A stretch of 64,000 bases of DNA from Virgibacillus aidingensis (GTDB lineage: Bacteria > Bacillota > Bacilli > Bacillales > Amphibacillaceae). Location: positions 95,477-159,476 of the forward strand of contig NZ_WIXN01000009.1 in NCBI RefSeq assembly GCF_010994035.1. Direction: 5' to 3'. The notes beneath the pieces are model-generated. The model was not told the DNA's origin. It was given only the letters and a program-made list of their open reading frames with translations, and ran no database searches. The translations under genes were made by a program, and so were the position numbers. Shown piece by piece: positions 39,866 through 49,686 of this stretch; position 1 is the first letter of the stretch; each line of letters starts with the position of its first letter.

Positions 39866-40819
39866 TTAGTTTAGCACTTTTCTTATACTTTTAAAAAAAT
39901 ATTGCCGATAGGTCCACTCTTGGTCGAGTGAAGTTAAATATTTAGAAACATCTGCCGGCTTCTTATTCAGAAAATGGAGCCACTCCCTTATTATATCGCT
40001 TGGTACAGCCACTGCATAAGCCCACATTTTTTGTTGATTTTCCGGGATCATATTATACTTTGTCAATTCTTCTATTTCCCATTTTTCATATGGAAGAAAC
40101 CTTTGCCCAAGCTGAATAAAATCATATATCTGTGCTGTACAATGCAATAGGTCGAAGTCAATAATGAAGGTTTGTTTTGCGGTTTGAATTAAATTATGAG
40201 ATGCTACATCCCCATGGACCCAGGTGCCATTACGTTGTGCTCTGTTTTCAAGCAGCTTCCATGGAAATTGACTCAGAAGCTGTAATTGAAAAGCTGTTGT
40301 TTGAACAATATCTTTAAATAAAAAATCAAAACCATGTTTATAAAATAGGTCTTCAGTTTGCTTAAATGCCAGCAGCCGGTCATGCCATTTGACAAGAAAA
40401 TGTTTTCTCGTCACCGGTCTTTTAAGGTAAATATTTCTTGCTTCCCGGTGAAAGTTTTTAATTGTATATACTGCCGCTTTTCGATCTTCGGCACTTTTAT
40501 AATTTAATTTCTCCCCTTCTGTGTAGGGTGCTATTGTAAAGTAATTGTTTCTATAAGATAAAAACTCACGGCCATTAGGAAAAGGATGGAAAGGAATAAC
40601 AAACTCATTATGGATGGATTTAAAAAAATCCCATTGTTGCAAAAGCACTTCTCTGTTTTTATGTCTTTTTAAAATATATTTTTGATTATTTTGTGTCTCC
40701 ATAAGTAAAACATGCGCCTTTATACCGGATACTTTCTTTATATTCAATTTTCCTTCTTTCCACAAAAAAGAAGAGAGACGATTTGTTAATTCGTCTCTTC
40801 TTATATCTTTACTCTTCAT
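39866..40819 (-). CDS. Kinase-fold protein next to SafA (CotS/YsxE-like)
   Basis: A 317-aa protein with the aminoglycoside phosphotransferase fold, as in CotS-family spore coat proteins. Key motifs: KYILKRHK (nucleotide lobe), WVHGDVASHNLI (catalytic loop, Asp near residue 203), and FIIDFDLL (metal Asp near 220). All catalytic residues seem present, unlike YsxE at 60709. It overlaps the end of safA by 11 bp and is likely cotranslated with it, implying a coat-related job. Substrate unknown. Confidence 0.85.
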   Translation of the reverse strand: MKSKDIRRDELTNRLSSFLWKEGKLNIKKVSGIKAHVLLMETQNNQKYILKRHKNREVLLQQWDFFKSIHNEFVIPFHPFPNGREFLSYRNNYFTIAPYTEGEKLNYKSAEDRKAAVYTIKNFHREARNIYLKRPVTRKHFLVKWHDRLLAFKQTEDLFYKHGFDFLFKDIVQTTAFQLQLLSQFPWKLLENRAQRNGTWVHGDVASHNLIQTAKQTFIIDFDLLHCTAQIYDFIQLGQRFLPYEKWEIEELTKYNMIPENQQKMWAYAVAVPSDIIREWLHFLNKKPADVSKYLTSLDQEWTYRQYFFKSIRKVLN

Positions 40820-41744
40820 GTTCAGTTTGTTCCTTATCTTTTCTATAATAGTTTTGCGGATACCCCGGAGGATTTGGATAAGCTTGGTTCATGTCCGTGG
40901 AAAATGGCGGCGGATACAAATTTGATTGCTGCTGAGGCGACGGTCCAAAGTTGGGTTGTTGCTGCGGTTCCGTGGTATAGTCGGTATGTTGCTGCTGATG
41001 TGGTGACATGAAACCGGATTGCGGCATATTTTCATTATTGACATCCTGATACATTGGGTACGGCATCATATTTTGATATGGCATTGGCGTACCCTGACAG
41101 CCGCAATCATTTTTTCCGTGCTGCTCCGTTGGTAAAGCAGCGTGATGATGGTGGTTAAATGCCGGTGCCATCATTGGGTATGGTGCTGCCGGAAAACATG
41201 GATGAACCATATAACAGCAAGGCGCCATAGGCACTGGCATTGGTTGAGAAGCAGGCATCATCTCTTTCTTCTCTTCTTTGATTGGTTTTGGTGTCGGTAA
41301 TGGTTTGGGCTGCATTTTTGGCTTTTCTTTTTTCATTTCAGGCTGCTTTGGCATCTCCGGAAATTTTATCGTTGTATGATAATCGTAATCCTGTTCGAGT
41401 ATTGGCATTTGTATTATTGGCTGCAGCGGCATCTGCGGCATTTTCGGCAATTCCGGCTGGACTTTTTTAGGGGGCTTTTTATCATCCTCTTTGATCACAG
41501 GCATAGGCTTTGGCGATACATCTTTATAAGGCTGTTTCACCTGCTCCTTCTTCGATTCTTTTGCTGTTTTACCATCATGCTTTACTGCTTTTGTGGATGA
41601 GGGCACTTTAATTTTCATACCCGGCATTATCATATCCGGGCTGGAAAGATGGCTATTCAGCTGTTTTACTTCCTCAAAATCCACCCCATATTTTTGCGAA
41701 ATTTCCCACAATGTATCTCCCTTTTGAACAACATGTATTTTCAA
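40809..41744 (-). CDS. safA: Spore coat morphogenetic protein SafA
   Basis: Directs inner coat assembly together with SpoVID. 311 aa. LysM domain at residues 2-47 (MKIHVVQKGDTLWEISQKYGV ... MKIKVP), then a Lys/Pro-rich linker (about 52-180, KPMPVIKEDDKKPPKKVQPELPKMP) and a His/Pro/Gln-rich C-terminal region (HHHHAALP, PQQQPNFGPSPQQQ) with Cys pairs. Composition is typical of SafA/ExsA. A sigma-E-like promoter may lie at about 41815-41845 but the match is weak. B. subtilis safA (yrbA). Confidence 0.92.
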   Translation of the reverse strand: MKIHVVQKGDTLWEISQKYGVDFEEVKQLNSHLSSPDMIMPGMKIKVPSSTKAVKHDGKTAKESKKEQVKQPYKDVSPKPMPVIKEDDKKPPKKVQPELPKMPQMPLQPIIQMPILEQDYDYHTTIKFPEMPKQPEMKKEKPKMQPKPLPTPKPIKEEKKEMMPASQPMPVPMAPCCYMVHPCFPAAPYPMMAPAFNHHHHAALPTEQHGKNDCGCQGTPMPYQNMMPYPMYQDVNNENMPQSGFMSPHQQQHTDYTTEPQQQPNFGPSPQQQSNLYPPPFSTDMNQAYPNPPGYPQNYYRKDKEQTEHEE

Positions 41745-41980
41745 AACAATCTAAACTCCTTTCATATCGCTGGGCTAATTACTCTATATCAACATATGCA
41801 TAAATTGGGTAAAAGTTGAACCAAATTTATATTTTTTAACATACCATCATAGAAACAGGAATAAAAAACATCAATTAGGCATTTTTCATGCAACATAAAG
41901 AATTTCATTAGCTCTGCCTTTTCAGAAGTCTTTTATTTAGTAAATCGTATGAAAGTTTATTGTTTACTACCTGGAAATGA

Positions 41981-42012
41981 AAAAAATCGCCCTTTTGTTT
42001 GGGCGATTTTTT
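41981..42012 (-). terminator. pheA terminator
   Basis: Stem AAAAAATCGCCC (41981-41992) with GGGCGATTTTTT (42001-42012), loop of 8 nt, T-rich on the minus strand. It lies 17 bp after the pheA stop. The rest of 41745-41980 carries no gene I can support; it is the safA leader. Confidence 0.9.
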
Positions 42013-42029
42013 CTTTTCATTCATACGGT

Positions 42030-42887
42030 TTAAATTTTCATTTGATATACCGGATAGCTGCCAAGAAAAGTAACCTGGCAGCCTAAAGCCTCCAGTTCCC
42101 CTTTTACGCCGGGGAATAAAACGTCATCATAGGGCTGGTTCACATCAATAATAAAAAAATAATTTCCCAATCCTGTTTTCATTGGACGGGATTCTATTTT
42201 GGATAAATTCATTTTTCTCCATGCAAAGGCTGATAATACCTGATGAAGTGATCCCGGCTGGTCACTTGGCAGCGTAACAAGCAGCGTTGTTTTTTCCAGC
42301 TTGATATCATGCTCTATATGAAGCGGCTGTTTGCTGTTTTTACTCACTGCAAGAAAACGTGTATGGTTGTTTGGAAAATCATGAATATTTTCCTCATAAA
42401 GCCGCAATCCATATTCTTCTGCTGCCAAATAGTTGCCAATTGCAGCAATGGTACTGTTGCTTTCCCCGACTATTTGTGCTGCTTTCCCTGTAGAAGAAGT
42501 AAATGCAAGTTTTGCATTTGGCAGATTTTTATGTAGGTATTGATGGCACTGGGCAATGGCGTGACTATGGGAATGAACCTCTGAAATATCTTTTAAATCT
42601 CCTTTGAACTCCCGATGCACAAGTAAGTGCTGCTGAATAGGCACAACAATTTCTGCCATAATAGGCAGCCGCACCTGATGAACCAGATAATCAACCGTTA
42701 ATTGAACGGTCCCCTCAATCGCATTTTCAAGCGGCACCACACCTATATCGATCCGTCCCTCCCCCACTGCATCTATACATTCCGGTATCGTTTCAAAGCT
42801 TTCCTTAATTTCACCATTAAAAGCTGTATCAACAGCCAGTTTCGTAAATGTTCCTTTTGGACCTAAATAACCGATCTTCGTTGCCAA
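42030..42887 (-). CDS. pheA: Prephenate dehydratase
   Basis: Converts prephenate to phenylpyruvate in phenylalanine synthesis. About 285 aa: catalytic domain (about 4-185, GYLGPKGTFT, PLENAIEGTV, TRFLAVSK) and a C-terminal ACT domain (about 200-280, LLVTLPSDQPGSLHQVLSAFAWRKMNLSKIESRP) for Phe feedback. Start choice: GTG at 42890 and TTG at 42887 are adjacent, and spacing from AGGAGG favours the TTG. It follows obg; the pheB ACT-domain gene found between them in B. subtilis is absent here. Confidence 0.95.
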   Translation of the reverse strand: MATKIGYLGPKGTFTKLAVDTAFNGEIKESFETIPECIDAVGEGRIDIGVVPLENAIEGTVQLTVDYLVHQVRLPIMAEIVVPIQQHLLVHREFKGDLKDISEVHSHSHAIAQCHQYLHKNLPNAKLAFTSSTGKAAQIVGESNSTIAAIGNYLAAEEYGLRLYEENIHDFPNNHTRFLAVSKNSKQPLHIEHDIKLEKTTLLVTLPSDQPGSLHQVLSAFAWRKMNLSKIESRPMKTGLGNYFFIIDVNQPYDDVLFPGVKGELEALGCQVTFLGSYPVYQMKI

Positions 42888-42933
42888 CACGTCTCCTCCT
42901 CAAATTATCCCATTATCCCTGTACATTTACACC

Positions 42934-44214
42934 TTACTCAATAAATTCAAATTCATAATTCAATAGCCGAATCGTATCCCCGTCTTCAGCACCACGTTCC
43001 CTCAGTGCATCATCGACCCCCATTTTCCGCAATTGCCTGGCAAATCTTTGTACAGCTTCATCATGGTTAAAGTCAGTCATTTTAAACAGCTTTTCTATTC
43101 TGTCACCGGATAAAACGTATGCACCATCATCATCACGGCTAATTGTGAATGGAGCTTCCTGTTTCTGGTGGCGATATACTACCTTCTCCTCCACCTCTTC
43201 TGTGATTGGCGCAGTTTTTGGAATGGTATCCAGTATATCAGCAATGGCAAACAGAATATCTCTCAATCCTTCTTTAGTCAAAGCCGATATTTCATAAACA
43301 GGGAATCTTTCATCCAGCTTGTCCTTAAATTTTCTCAAATTCTTTTCCGCATCCGGCATATCCATTTTATTTGCAGCAATAATCTGCGGCCGCTCCAGGA
43401 GTTTCGCATCATATTCCTGTAATTCTTCGTTAATTTTAAGAAAATCTTCATACGGTTCCCGGCCCTCTGTTCCAGCCATATCAATGACATGCACAAGTAA
43501 TCTAGTCCGTTCTACATGGCGAAGAAATTGATGTCCCAGCCCGATTCCTTCATGGGCACCTTCGATTAAACCCGGCAGGTCCGCCATGACAAAGCTGCGC
43601 TGATCACTTGTATCCACCACACCCAGATTAGGGGACAATGTCGTAAAATGATAATCGGCAATCTTTGGTTTGGCTGCACTGACGACAGAAAGAAATGTAG
43701 ATTTGCCGACACTCGGGAAACCTACGAGCCCGACATCGGCAATCAGTTTCAATTCCACTTTGATTTGTCTTTCCACACCGGGTTCCCCATTTTCCGCCAT
43801 ATCCGGCGCTGGATTCCTCGGAGTGGCAAAGCGAGTATTCCCTCTGCCCCCTCTGCCTCCTTTAGCAATAATTGCTTCCTGTCCATGTTCTGTTAAATCA
43901 GCAATGGTTTCTTGCGTTTCTTCATCAATAACAGTTGTCCCGGGCGGAACTGAAATAATATAGGGATCTGCGTTTTTTCCATGCTTATTTTTACTCATCC
44001 CATTTTCTCCGCGTTTTCCTTTAAAGTGGCGGTTATACCGAAAATCCATTAACGTATTGAGACCTTCATCAACTTTAAATACAATGTCTGCGCCATTTCC
44101 GCCATCTCCGCCAGCAGGGCCTCCTTTTGGAACATATTTTTCCCGGCGGTAGGCAACAAGGCCATTTCCTCCATCTCCTGCTTTTACAAAAACACTAACC
44201 TGATCTACAAACAA
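42934..44214 (-). CDS. obg: GTPase Obg
   Basis: A ribosome-associated GTPase involved in large-subunit assembly and stress signalling; in B. subtilis also needed for sporulation initiation. 426 aa: Gly-rich Obg fold (1-158), G domain with [11 protein letters not shown] (about 165), [35 protein letters not shown], and a C-terminal OCT domain (about 345-426). It lies 11 bp after spo0B. Confidence 0.97.
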   Translation of the reverse strand: MFVDQVSVFVKAGDGGNGLVAYRREKYVPKGGPAGGDGGNGADIVFKVDEGLNTLMDFRYNRHFKGKRGENGMSKNKHGKNADPYIISVPPGTTVIDEETQETIADLTEHGQEAIIAKGGRGGRGNTRFATPRNPAPDMAENGEPGVERQIKVELKLIADVGLVGFPSVGKSTFLSVVSAAKPKIADYHFTTLSPNLGVVDTSDQRSFVMADLPGLIEGAHEGIGLGHQFLRHVERTRLLVHVIDMAGTEGREPYEDFLKINEELQEYDAKLLERPQIIAANKMDMPDAEKNLRKFKDKLDERFPVYEISALTKEGLRDILFAIADILDTIPKTAPITEEVEEKVVYRHQKQEAPFTISRDDDGAYVLSGDRIEKLFKMTDFNHDEAVQRFARQLRKMGVDDALRERGAEDGDTIRLLNYEFEFIE

Positions 44215-44225
44215 TATAATTCACC

Positions 44226-44747
44226 TCAAGTATTTAAATCAATTTGAAAACTGCATAACATTCCGGAAGGTGTTTGTCTTACTCGTACATGATCATGAGT
44301 TAAACTGCTCAATTCCATTCTCTGCCTATTTTCCCCTTTAATCAAAAAACTTATTTCCACGATCGGGGAATTTGGCACATCTTTTATTTCCATGCTTATT
44401 TCATATAATCTATTAGTTCCATATGTTTTATTTACGGCAGATAAAATGTTTGTGCATTGGGATTTTAAATCATTATCCAAATGGGACAGTTTTTTTTCCG
44501 TTGAAATGTAATATTCGAATTTAATATGATCAAACCTGATATTCATCTGCAGGACCCAAAGTGTAAACACAGGAATATTCAAATGCATTAATTTTCGTTC
44601 TTCATTATAATGCACGATCGTCTCTTTTAACTTTTGTTCTGCTTTGTCACTTTTGTTCATACTAATGTAGCCCTGTACAATCTGCAAATGATTCATTAAA
44701 TCATGACGATAATGCTGCAGGAGTTTTACTACCTCGGCATCTTCCAT
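44226..44747 (-). CDS. spo0B: Sporulation initiation phosphotransferase Spo0B
   Basis: Passes phosphate from Spo0F to Spo0A in the phosphorelay. 173 aa. The helical hairpin has HYRHDLMNHLQIVQGYI, with His15 as the likely phosphorylation site. The C-terminal half is a degenerate kinase-like fold. The order spo0B-obg-pheA is that of B. subtilis. Confidence 0.92.
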   Translation of the reverse strand: MEDAEVVKLLQHYRHDLMNHLQIVQGYISMNKSDKAEQKLKETIVHYNEERKLMHLNIPVFTLWVLQMNIRFDHIKFEYYISTEKKLSHLDNDLKSQCTNILSAVNKTYGTNRLYEISMEIKDVPNSPIVEISFLIKGENRQRMELSSLTHDHVRVRQTPSGMLCSFQIDLNT

Positions 44748-44864
44748 TATACCGCCTCCTTATGTAACAAGAAGTATAGCAGAAAATCCGGTAAAGGTCA
44801 TGCCTGAAAATGGATTTATTTGGCTTTATGGAAACAAGCAAATGCTTTAAAAACCTATAAAAAA

Positions 44865-44895
44865 AGAGAGGCTGTTAATGAGCTGCAGCCTCTCT
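44865..44895 (-). terminator. rpmA operon terminator
   Basis: Stem AGAGAGGCTG (44886-44895 on minus) with CAGCCTCTCT (44865-44874), followed by a run of T on the minus strand. It lies 23 bp after rpmA. Confidence 0.85.
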
Positions 44896-44918
44896 CTTAT
44901 ATCTTCATGAATCCATTT

Positions 44919-45553
<635 letters not shown>

Positions 45554-45564
45554 AATAAATCCCT

Positions 45565-45873
45565 TTAAGCCTGGATTTTATCAATAACCAGTTTTGTAAA
45601 TGGCTGTCTGTGGCCCTGTTTACGCTTATAGTTCTTTTTTGGCTTATATTTGAATACAGTAACTTTCTTTTGACGCCCCTGCTTTTCCACTTTGGCAGTG
45701 ACAGTTGCACCTTCCACATATGGTGCTCCCACTTTCACATCATCTCCGCCAAGGAAAAGCACTTTGTCGAATGTAACAGTTTCTTCTGCATCTGTATCCA
45801 ATTTTTCCACAAAAATTTCCTGGCCTTCTTCCACTTTCAATTGTTTACCGCCTGTTTCAATAATTGCGTACAT
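45565..45873 (-). CDS. rplU: Ribosomal protein L21
   Basis: Large-subunit protein binding 23S rRNA. 102 aa, starting [17 protein letters not shown] with the C-terminal [19 protein letters not shown] motif. It is first in the rplU-prp-rpmA operon, behind the L21 leader. The initiation site has AAGGAGG. Confidence 0.98.
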   Translation of the reverse strand: MYAIIETGGKQLKVEEGQEIFVEKLDTDAEETVTFDKVLFLGGDDVKVGAPYVEGATVTAKVEKQGRQKKVTVFKYKPKKNYKRKQGHRQPFTKLVIDKIQA

Positions 45874-45884
45874 TTCTGCACCTC

Positions 45885-45980
45885 CTTAATAAACTAAGAC
45901 TCGCCATACAGGCACCCGTATTCCCGAGTTTAGAACCTGTTCTGTGCGGTTGTAGCAACGGTGCTACGATGAATAACGTA
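45885..45980 (-). promoter_or_regulatory. L21 (rplU) mRNA leader
   Basis: An about 95-nt leader with pairing regions: CGTAGCACCGTTGCTAC forms a hairpin, as does CTAAACTCGGGAATACGGGTGCC with its surroundings. It matches the position of the L21 ribosomal leader seen in Bacillus, where L21 autoregulation is presumed. Confidence 0.7.
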
Positions 45981-45983
45981 TTG

Positions 45984-46013
45984 ATATTATCATATTTAAA
46001 CCGGGTTTGTCAA
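45984..46013 (-). promoter_or_regulatory. Sigma-A promoter of rplU
   Basis: TTGACA (46008-46013), 18-bp spacer, TAATAT (45984-45989) on the minus strand, directly before the L21 leader. Confidence 0.8.
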
Positions 46014-46062
46014 CGACAGCACCAGCTTTTTCTATTCCGGAATGCTATAGCTGATCAGCAAA

Positions 46063-46926
46063 TCAGCCGGTATTTTCTGCAATTTCTCCCATTGTTTTAT
46101 TATAATGCTTCAAGTAAAAATAGTTGCGCAAACAATCACTTTCATCCATCATGATTCTTTTATGATCAGGAAATGTAATATATACCGCATGCTTTTTTTG
46201 CCGTTTAAAGAGGGAAAACACATCCATCAAGGAACTGTTATGCGGCAAAACAATAGATTTAATTCCATTAACCGAACTTTCCCCTTCATAGCGTTTTATT
46301 AAAAACCGCATGAATACAAAATAGCGATGTTTCCATTCCGCCCTGTTTTCCATAAACAAAAAAAGCATAATTAATAAAGCACTTAAAGTAAATGGAAACA
46401 CTAATAGCTGCAATAGAAGCAGAAAAATACTCATGCACATGGAAAAAAGAATAATAAAATGATAAGCTTTTTTAAAAGAAAACTGACTTGACAAAAATAA
46501 AAACAGCAGCTTTCCACCGTCCAGCGGCCAAACCGGCAATAAATTAAAAAGCAGTATAACGGTGTTATAATAAAAAATAAGTTCTATAACCGAGGCTGGC
46601 AAAAACTGCATACCGGACATAATTAATATGACAAAATAAATGACCACATGCTGAAAAGGACCTGCTATTATTACAAGAGCCTCTTCCCATATTGGCCGAT
46701 TCCCGTGCTCTTCCGTTTCCATCACACCGCCAAATACCCACAGCATAATCCTTCTTATCCGCCATTTAAAGAAGGCAGCCGTTACAAAATGACCCAATTC
46801 ATGAATGAATACAATGGATAGAATGATGCCCAATTCAAAGAAAGTACCTGTAAGAAATGAGATAAGTATAAAGACGATCAGGATGGGATGGATATGAATT
46901 TTTTTAATGTTATTCCTGATCATCAA
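46063..46926 (-). CDS. spoIVFB: Intramembrane metalloprotease SpoIVFB
   Basis: Cleaves pro-sigma-K within the outer forespore membrane. 287 aa: six hydrophobic segments, active site FIHELGHF (His42, Glu43, His46) and the second motif LLPVWPLDGGKL near residue 135, then a C-terminal CBS-like domain (about 205-287). It overlaps spoIVFA by 17 bp, as expected. Confidence 0.95.
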   Translation of the reverse strand: MMIRNNIKKIHIHPILIVFILISFLTGTFFELGIILSIVFIHELGHFVTAAFFKWRIRRIMLWVFGGVMETEEHGNRPIWEEALVIIAGPFQHVVIYFVILIMSGMQFLPASVIELIFYYNTVILLFNLLPVWPLDGGKLLFLFLSSQFSFKKAYHFIILFSMCMSIFLLLLQLLVFPFTLSALLIMLFLFMENRAEWKHRYFVFMRFLIKRYEGESSVNGIKSIVLPHNSSLMDVFSLFKRQKKHAVYITFPDHKRIMMDESDCLRNYFYLKHYNKTMGEIAENTG

Positions 46927-47671
46927 CTTGGATCACCTGTACCGGGTCAATATAATCATTATCTTTTTCGATAGCAAAATAGACAGTGTCACTTTCTGAC
47001 GGTGAAAATTGGCCGACCCGTTGATTGCTTCCCACATACTGGTATAAATGAACATCAATGGAGCTTAAAAAGCCATACGTAGAGTTAGTGCCATCCGGAT
47101 GCTGAATAATAATGGTTTTATTCGTTTCCTTGTCATTCCCGGCAAAAATTACGATCCCTTCACGAAGTGCAGCCACATCCGTTGTTTCACCAGGTTCAAT
47201 CATTATTCCCTTTCCATTTGACTGGAATGTTTCCGTAACATTTCCGTTTACCGGCAGTGCAAGCAGATCATCCTGTACGGCAGCGCTTTCGGATCGAGGT
47301 GTGAATGCCAAGGGACTCCCGAATGTTTCCTGGTACCACGCATTAACTTTTGCAAACGGAAAATGCTGGGTTAAAGCAATGCTTGACCATCTTTTAGGGG
47401 ATTCCAGCACTTCTGAATCTGTTTGCCACAGCAAGGCCGCACCAAAAAAAAGCATGATGGAAAGCGTGCCTTTCAGGAAAAAGCCTGAAACGGCTCTATC
47501 CTTCTTACTGCTGACCGAGGCATCAGAGAAAACCGGAAGATACCCATGCTTTTCCTCTTCTTGAGGCAGAGGTGACATAATCTGTTTTTTACTTTCTTCC
47601 CTAAAAGGATACCCGCGTGTTTTTTTTCTTTGCTCAATTGATTTGCGAACCTTCTTTACTCCTCTTTTCAT
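46910..47671 (-). CDS. spoIVFA: Stage IV sporulation protein FA (M23-like)
   Basis: Holds SpoIVFB and BofA in an inhibitory complex. 253 aa: cytoplasmic basic N terminus, one membrane helix (about 65-85), then an M23 peptidase-like domain (about 150-250, GIMIEPGETTDVAALREGIVIFAGND and TIIIQHPDGTNSTYG). HxH metal ligands are not obvious, fitting a non-catalytic role. A sigma-E promoter lies upstream. Confidence 0.92.
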   Translation of the reverse strand: MKRGVKKVRKSIEQRKKTRGYPFREESKKQIMSPLPQEEEKHGYLPVFSDASVSSKKDRAVSGFFLKGTLSIMLFFGAALLWQTDSEVLESPKRWSSIALTQHFPFAKVNAWYQETFGSPLAFTPRSESAAVQDDLLALPVNGNVTETFQSNGKGIMIEPGETTDVAALREGIVIFAGNDKETNKTIIIQHPDGTNSTYGFLSSIDVHLYQYVGSNQRVGQFSPSESDTVYFAIEKDNDYIDPVQVIQVDDQE

Positions 47672-47703
47672 TTATCCTTCATTCCTTCACATGCTTTTGT
47701 TCC

Positions 47704-47732
47704 ATTGTATGTGAAGGGTGTACAAGTTATGA
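47704..47732 (-). promoter_or_regulatory. Sigma-E promoter of the spoIVF operon
   Basis: On the minus strand TCATAAC (47726-47732), a 14-bp spacer and CATACAAT (47704-47711), a perfect sigma-E -10. It lies about 33 bp upstream of spoIVFA, a known sigma-E target. Confidence 0.8.
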
Positions 47733-48080
47733 TGAAAGAAAATATAGCAATGGAAAAAGATGAAATACGATAACAGTGCTTTTTTTCCAGCGTTTCCCGT
47801 TTCGTAGATTATCGCACTTGTCCCATCGCAGTTCTTATAATGGAAATCTCCCTCTTCAGTACAGCAGATAAAAGTGTACGCCTGCACATTGATCAAGCGT
47901 CTTCTTTATTTCAGTGAAGGCAATAGAAGTCTGGGCCTGCAGTAAATACAACCCCGCCAAAATCCCCGGGACCACGCTGAAAGGTTCGCCCCAACAAAAC
48001 TTATTCCGGATACCGGATGCGGGAGACAGTCATGGATGTAGATTTAAAAATTTGTCCACAGCTTAAAGCTATTGATAAGC
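47733..48080. other. Intergenic region without a supported gene
   Basis: About 350 bp between the spoIVF promoter and the minD terminator. I see no reading frame with a family match and no clear repeat, RNA or promoter. Confidence 0.5.
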
Positions 48081-48129
48081 AATGAAAAAAGCAGAAGAAA
48101 ATTCTGCTACTTTCTTCTGCTTTTTCATT
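48081..48129. terminator. minD operon terminator
   Basis: Long stem, 48081-48100 with 48111-48129, made of AATGAAAAAAGCAGAAGAAA and its near complement. It lies 35 bp after minD, with T runs in both directions. Confidence 0.85.
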
Positions 48130-48164
48130 ATTATAGGGTTAATTGGCTACCCTAACAACTGATG

Positions 48165-48962
48165 TTAACTGCGCATTCCAAAAAGCCTCTTCACGCGCTG
48201 CATCATTCCTTTATTATCCTCAAGGGATTGTAAAGGCACACTTTCTCCTAATATTCTCCGAGCAATGTTCCGATAAGCAATGGAGGCTTTTGACTTTGGC
48301 TCCATTGCCACTGGCTCCCCGTTATTGGAAGCTTTGATTACATCTTCGTCATCAGCGACAATGCCAATTAAATCGATGGAAAGAATTTGAATAATCTCGT
48401 CTATATCCATCATTTCCCCATTTTTCATCATATGATTCCGTATGCGGTTAATAATTAAACGGGGGGATTCCACCTCTTTATTCTCCAGTAATCCTATAAT
48501 TCTATCAGCATCTCTGACACTGGACTTTTCCGGCGTTGTAACGACAATTGCTTTATCCGCACCTGCTACAGCATTTTGGAATCCTTGCTCAATGCCCGCA
48601 GGACAATCTATTATTATATAGTCAAATTCCGGCTTTAAAGCATGGATAATCTTCTTCATTCCCTCTTCTGTCACTGCTGTCTTGTCACTTGTTTGAGCTG
48701 CAGGAAGCAGGGAAAGGGATTCAAAACGCTTATCTTTAATCAGTGCCTGATTTAGTCTGCATCTTTCCTGAATAACATCAACTATATCAAATATGATGCG
48801 GTTTTCTAACCCCATAATGACATCCAGGTTTCTCAGCCCAATATCTGTATCAATTAAACATACCTTTTTCTCCATAAGCGCCAAAGCAGTACCGATATTG
48901 GCCGATGTAGTGGTCTTCCCGACTCCTCCTTTACCGGAAGTAATGACAATCGCTTCACCCAT
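48165..48962 (-). CDS. minD: Septum site-determining ATPase MinD
   Basis: A membrane-cycling ATPase that places MinC to stop polar division. About 265 aa: deviant Walker A KGGVGKTT (residues 11-18), LIDTDIGLRNLD, IIIDCPAGIEQGFQNA, and a C-terminal amphipathic membrane-targeting helix (MMQRVKRLFG). The frame runs to 49028, but the family N terminus and ribosome binding site set ATG at 48962. It overlaps minC by 8 bp. Confidence 0.97.
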   Translation of the reverse strand: MGEAIVITSGKGGVGKTTTSANIGTALALMEKKVCLIDTDIGLRNLDVIMGLENRIIFDIVDVIQERCRLNQALIKDKRFESLSLLPAAQTSDKTAVTEEGMKKIIHALKPEFDYIIIDCPAGIEQGFQNAVAGADKAIVVTTPEKSSVRDADRIIGLLENKEVESPRLIINRIRNHMMKNGEMMDIDEIIQILSIDLIGIVADDEDVIKASNNGEPVAMEPKSKASIAYRNIARRILGESVPLQSLEDNKGMMQRVKRLFGMRS

Positions 48963-49641
48963 ATTGCATTCTCCTTTCGAACCCGCTGATTTCTTCTCTT
49001 TTATGTGACAGAACCTGCAGTCGATCAATAACTATTTTATCCTGTTCTTCATCAATGAGACCACATTCCATATACACACCATCAGATTCATAATCCGGAG
49101 CACGGCTGATATAATCAGCAACCCTGAGTTGGCTTGGCTTCATATACGATGCGGCAATGAACGCTTTTCGGTCGCCATCTGTGCCTGCATGCGCAATACC
49201 GTATAAACTTCCCATTATGTAGACATTTCCTGTAGCGGCTACTTTCCCTCCCGGATTAACGTCTCCAATTAATAACAGATCACCTGTAATTTCCAAAACC
49301 TGGCCCGATCGGACAATTTGGTTTATGGCTTTTATTTCACTTTCTTCTTTCCATTGGATTGCATCTTTTTTACGAATCACATCGGTTTCAATTTTATCGA
49401 CCTTAAACCGGTTTTCCTCCGTAAACAATTCCATTAGCCGCCCTTCCGTTTCTTTTGTTAAATAACGGTTGCCCAGTTTCACTTTCACAGATATAACCGG
49501 CTCGTCCTCTTTCGGACGGCTGTTTTTTATTTTATCATGAAGCTCATGCACAGCATGATCAAAGGAACAGGAGTCATCAATAAAAAAAGTAAGACCATCC
49601 CTGGTGCCTTTAATTGTAACTAGCTGTTGATTATCAAGCAC
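48955..49641 (-). CDS. minC: Septum site-determining protein MinC
   Basis: Inhibits FtsZ assembly. About 228 aa: N-terminal FtsZ-interacting domain and C-terminal beta-helix (GGKVAATGNVYIMGSLYGIAHAG, about 130-215) that binds MinD. The open frame starts at an ATG at 49665 without a ribosome binding site; GGGGTGA eight bases before a GTG at 49641 gives the expected MinC N terminus (MLDNQQLVTIKG). Confidence 0.94.
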   Translation of the reverse strand: MLDNQQLVTIKGTRDGLTFFIDDSCSFDHAVHELHDKIKNSRPKEDEPVISVKVKLGNRYLTKETEGRLMELFTEENRFKVDKIETDVIRKKDAIQWKEESEIKAINQIVRSGQVLEITGDLLLIGDVNPGGKVAATGNVYIMGSLYGIAHAGTDGDRKAFIAASYMKPSQLRVADYISRAPDYESDGVYMECGLIDEEQDKIVIDRLQVLSHKREEISGFERRMQYG

Positions 49642-49686
49642 TTCTTTCTCACCCCAAATCACCATGGCATAATAATATATTTGAAA

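Noticed and set aside
47687..47896. 69-codon open frame upstream of spoIVFA
   Set aside because: It overlaps the sigma-E promoter of the spoIVF operon and has no family resemblance.
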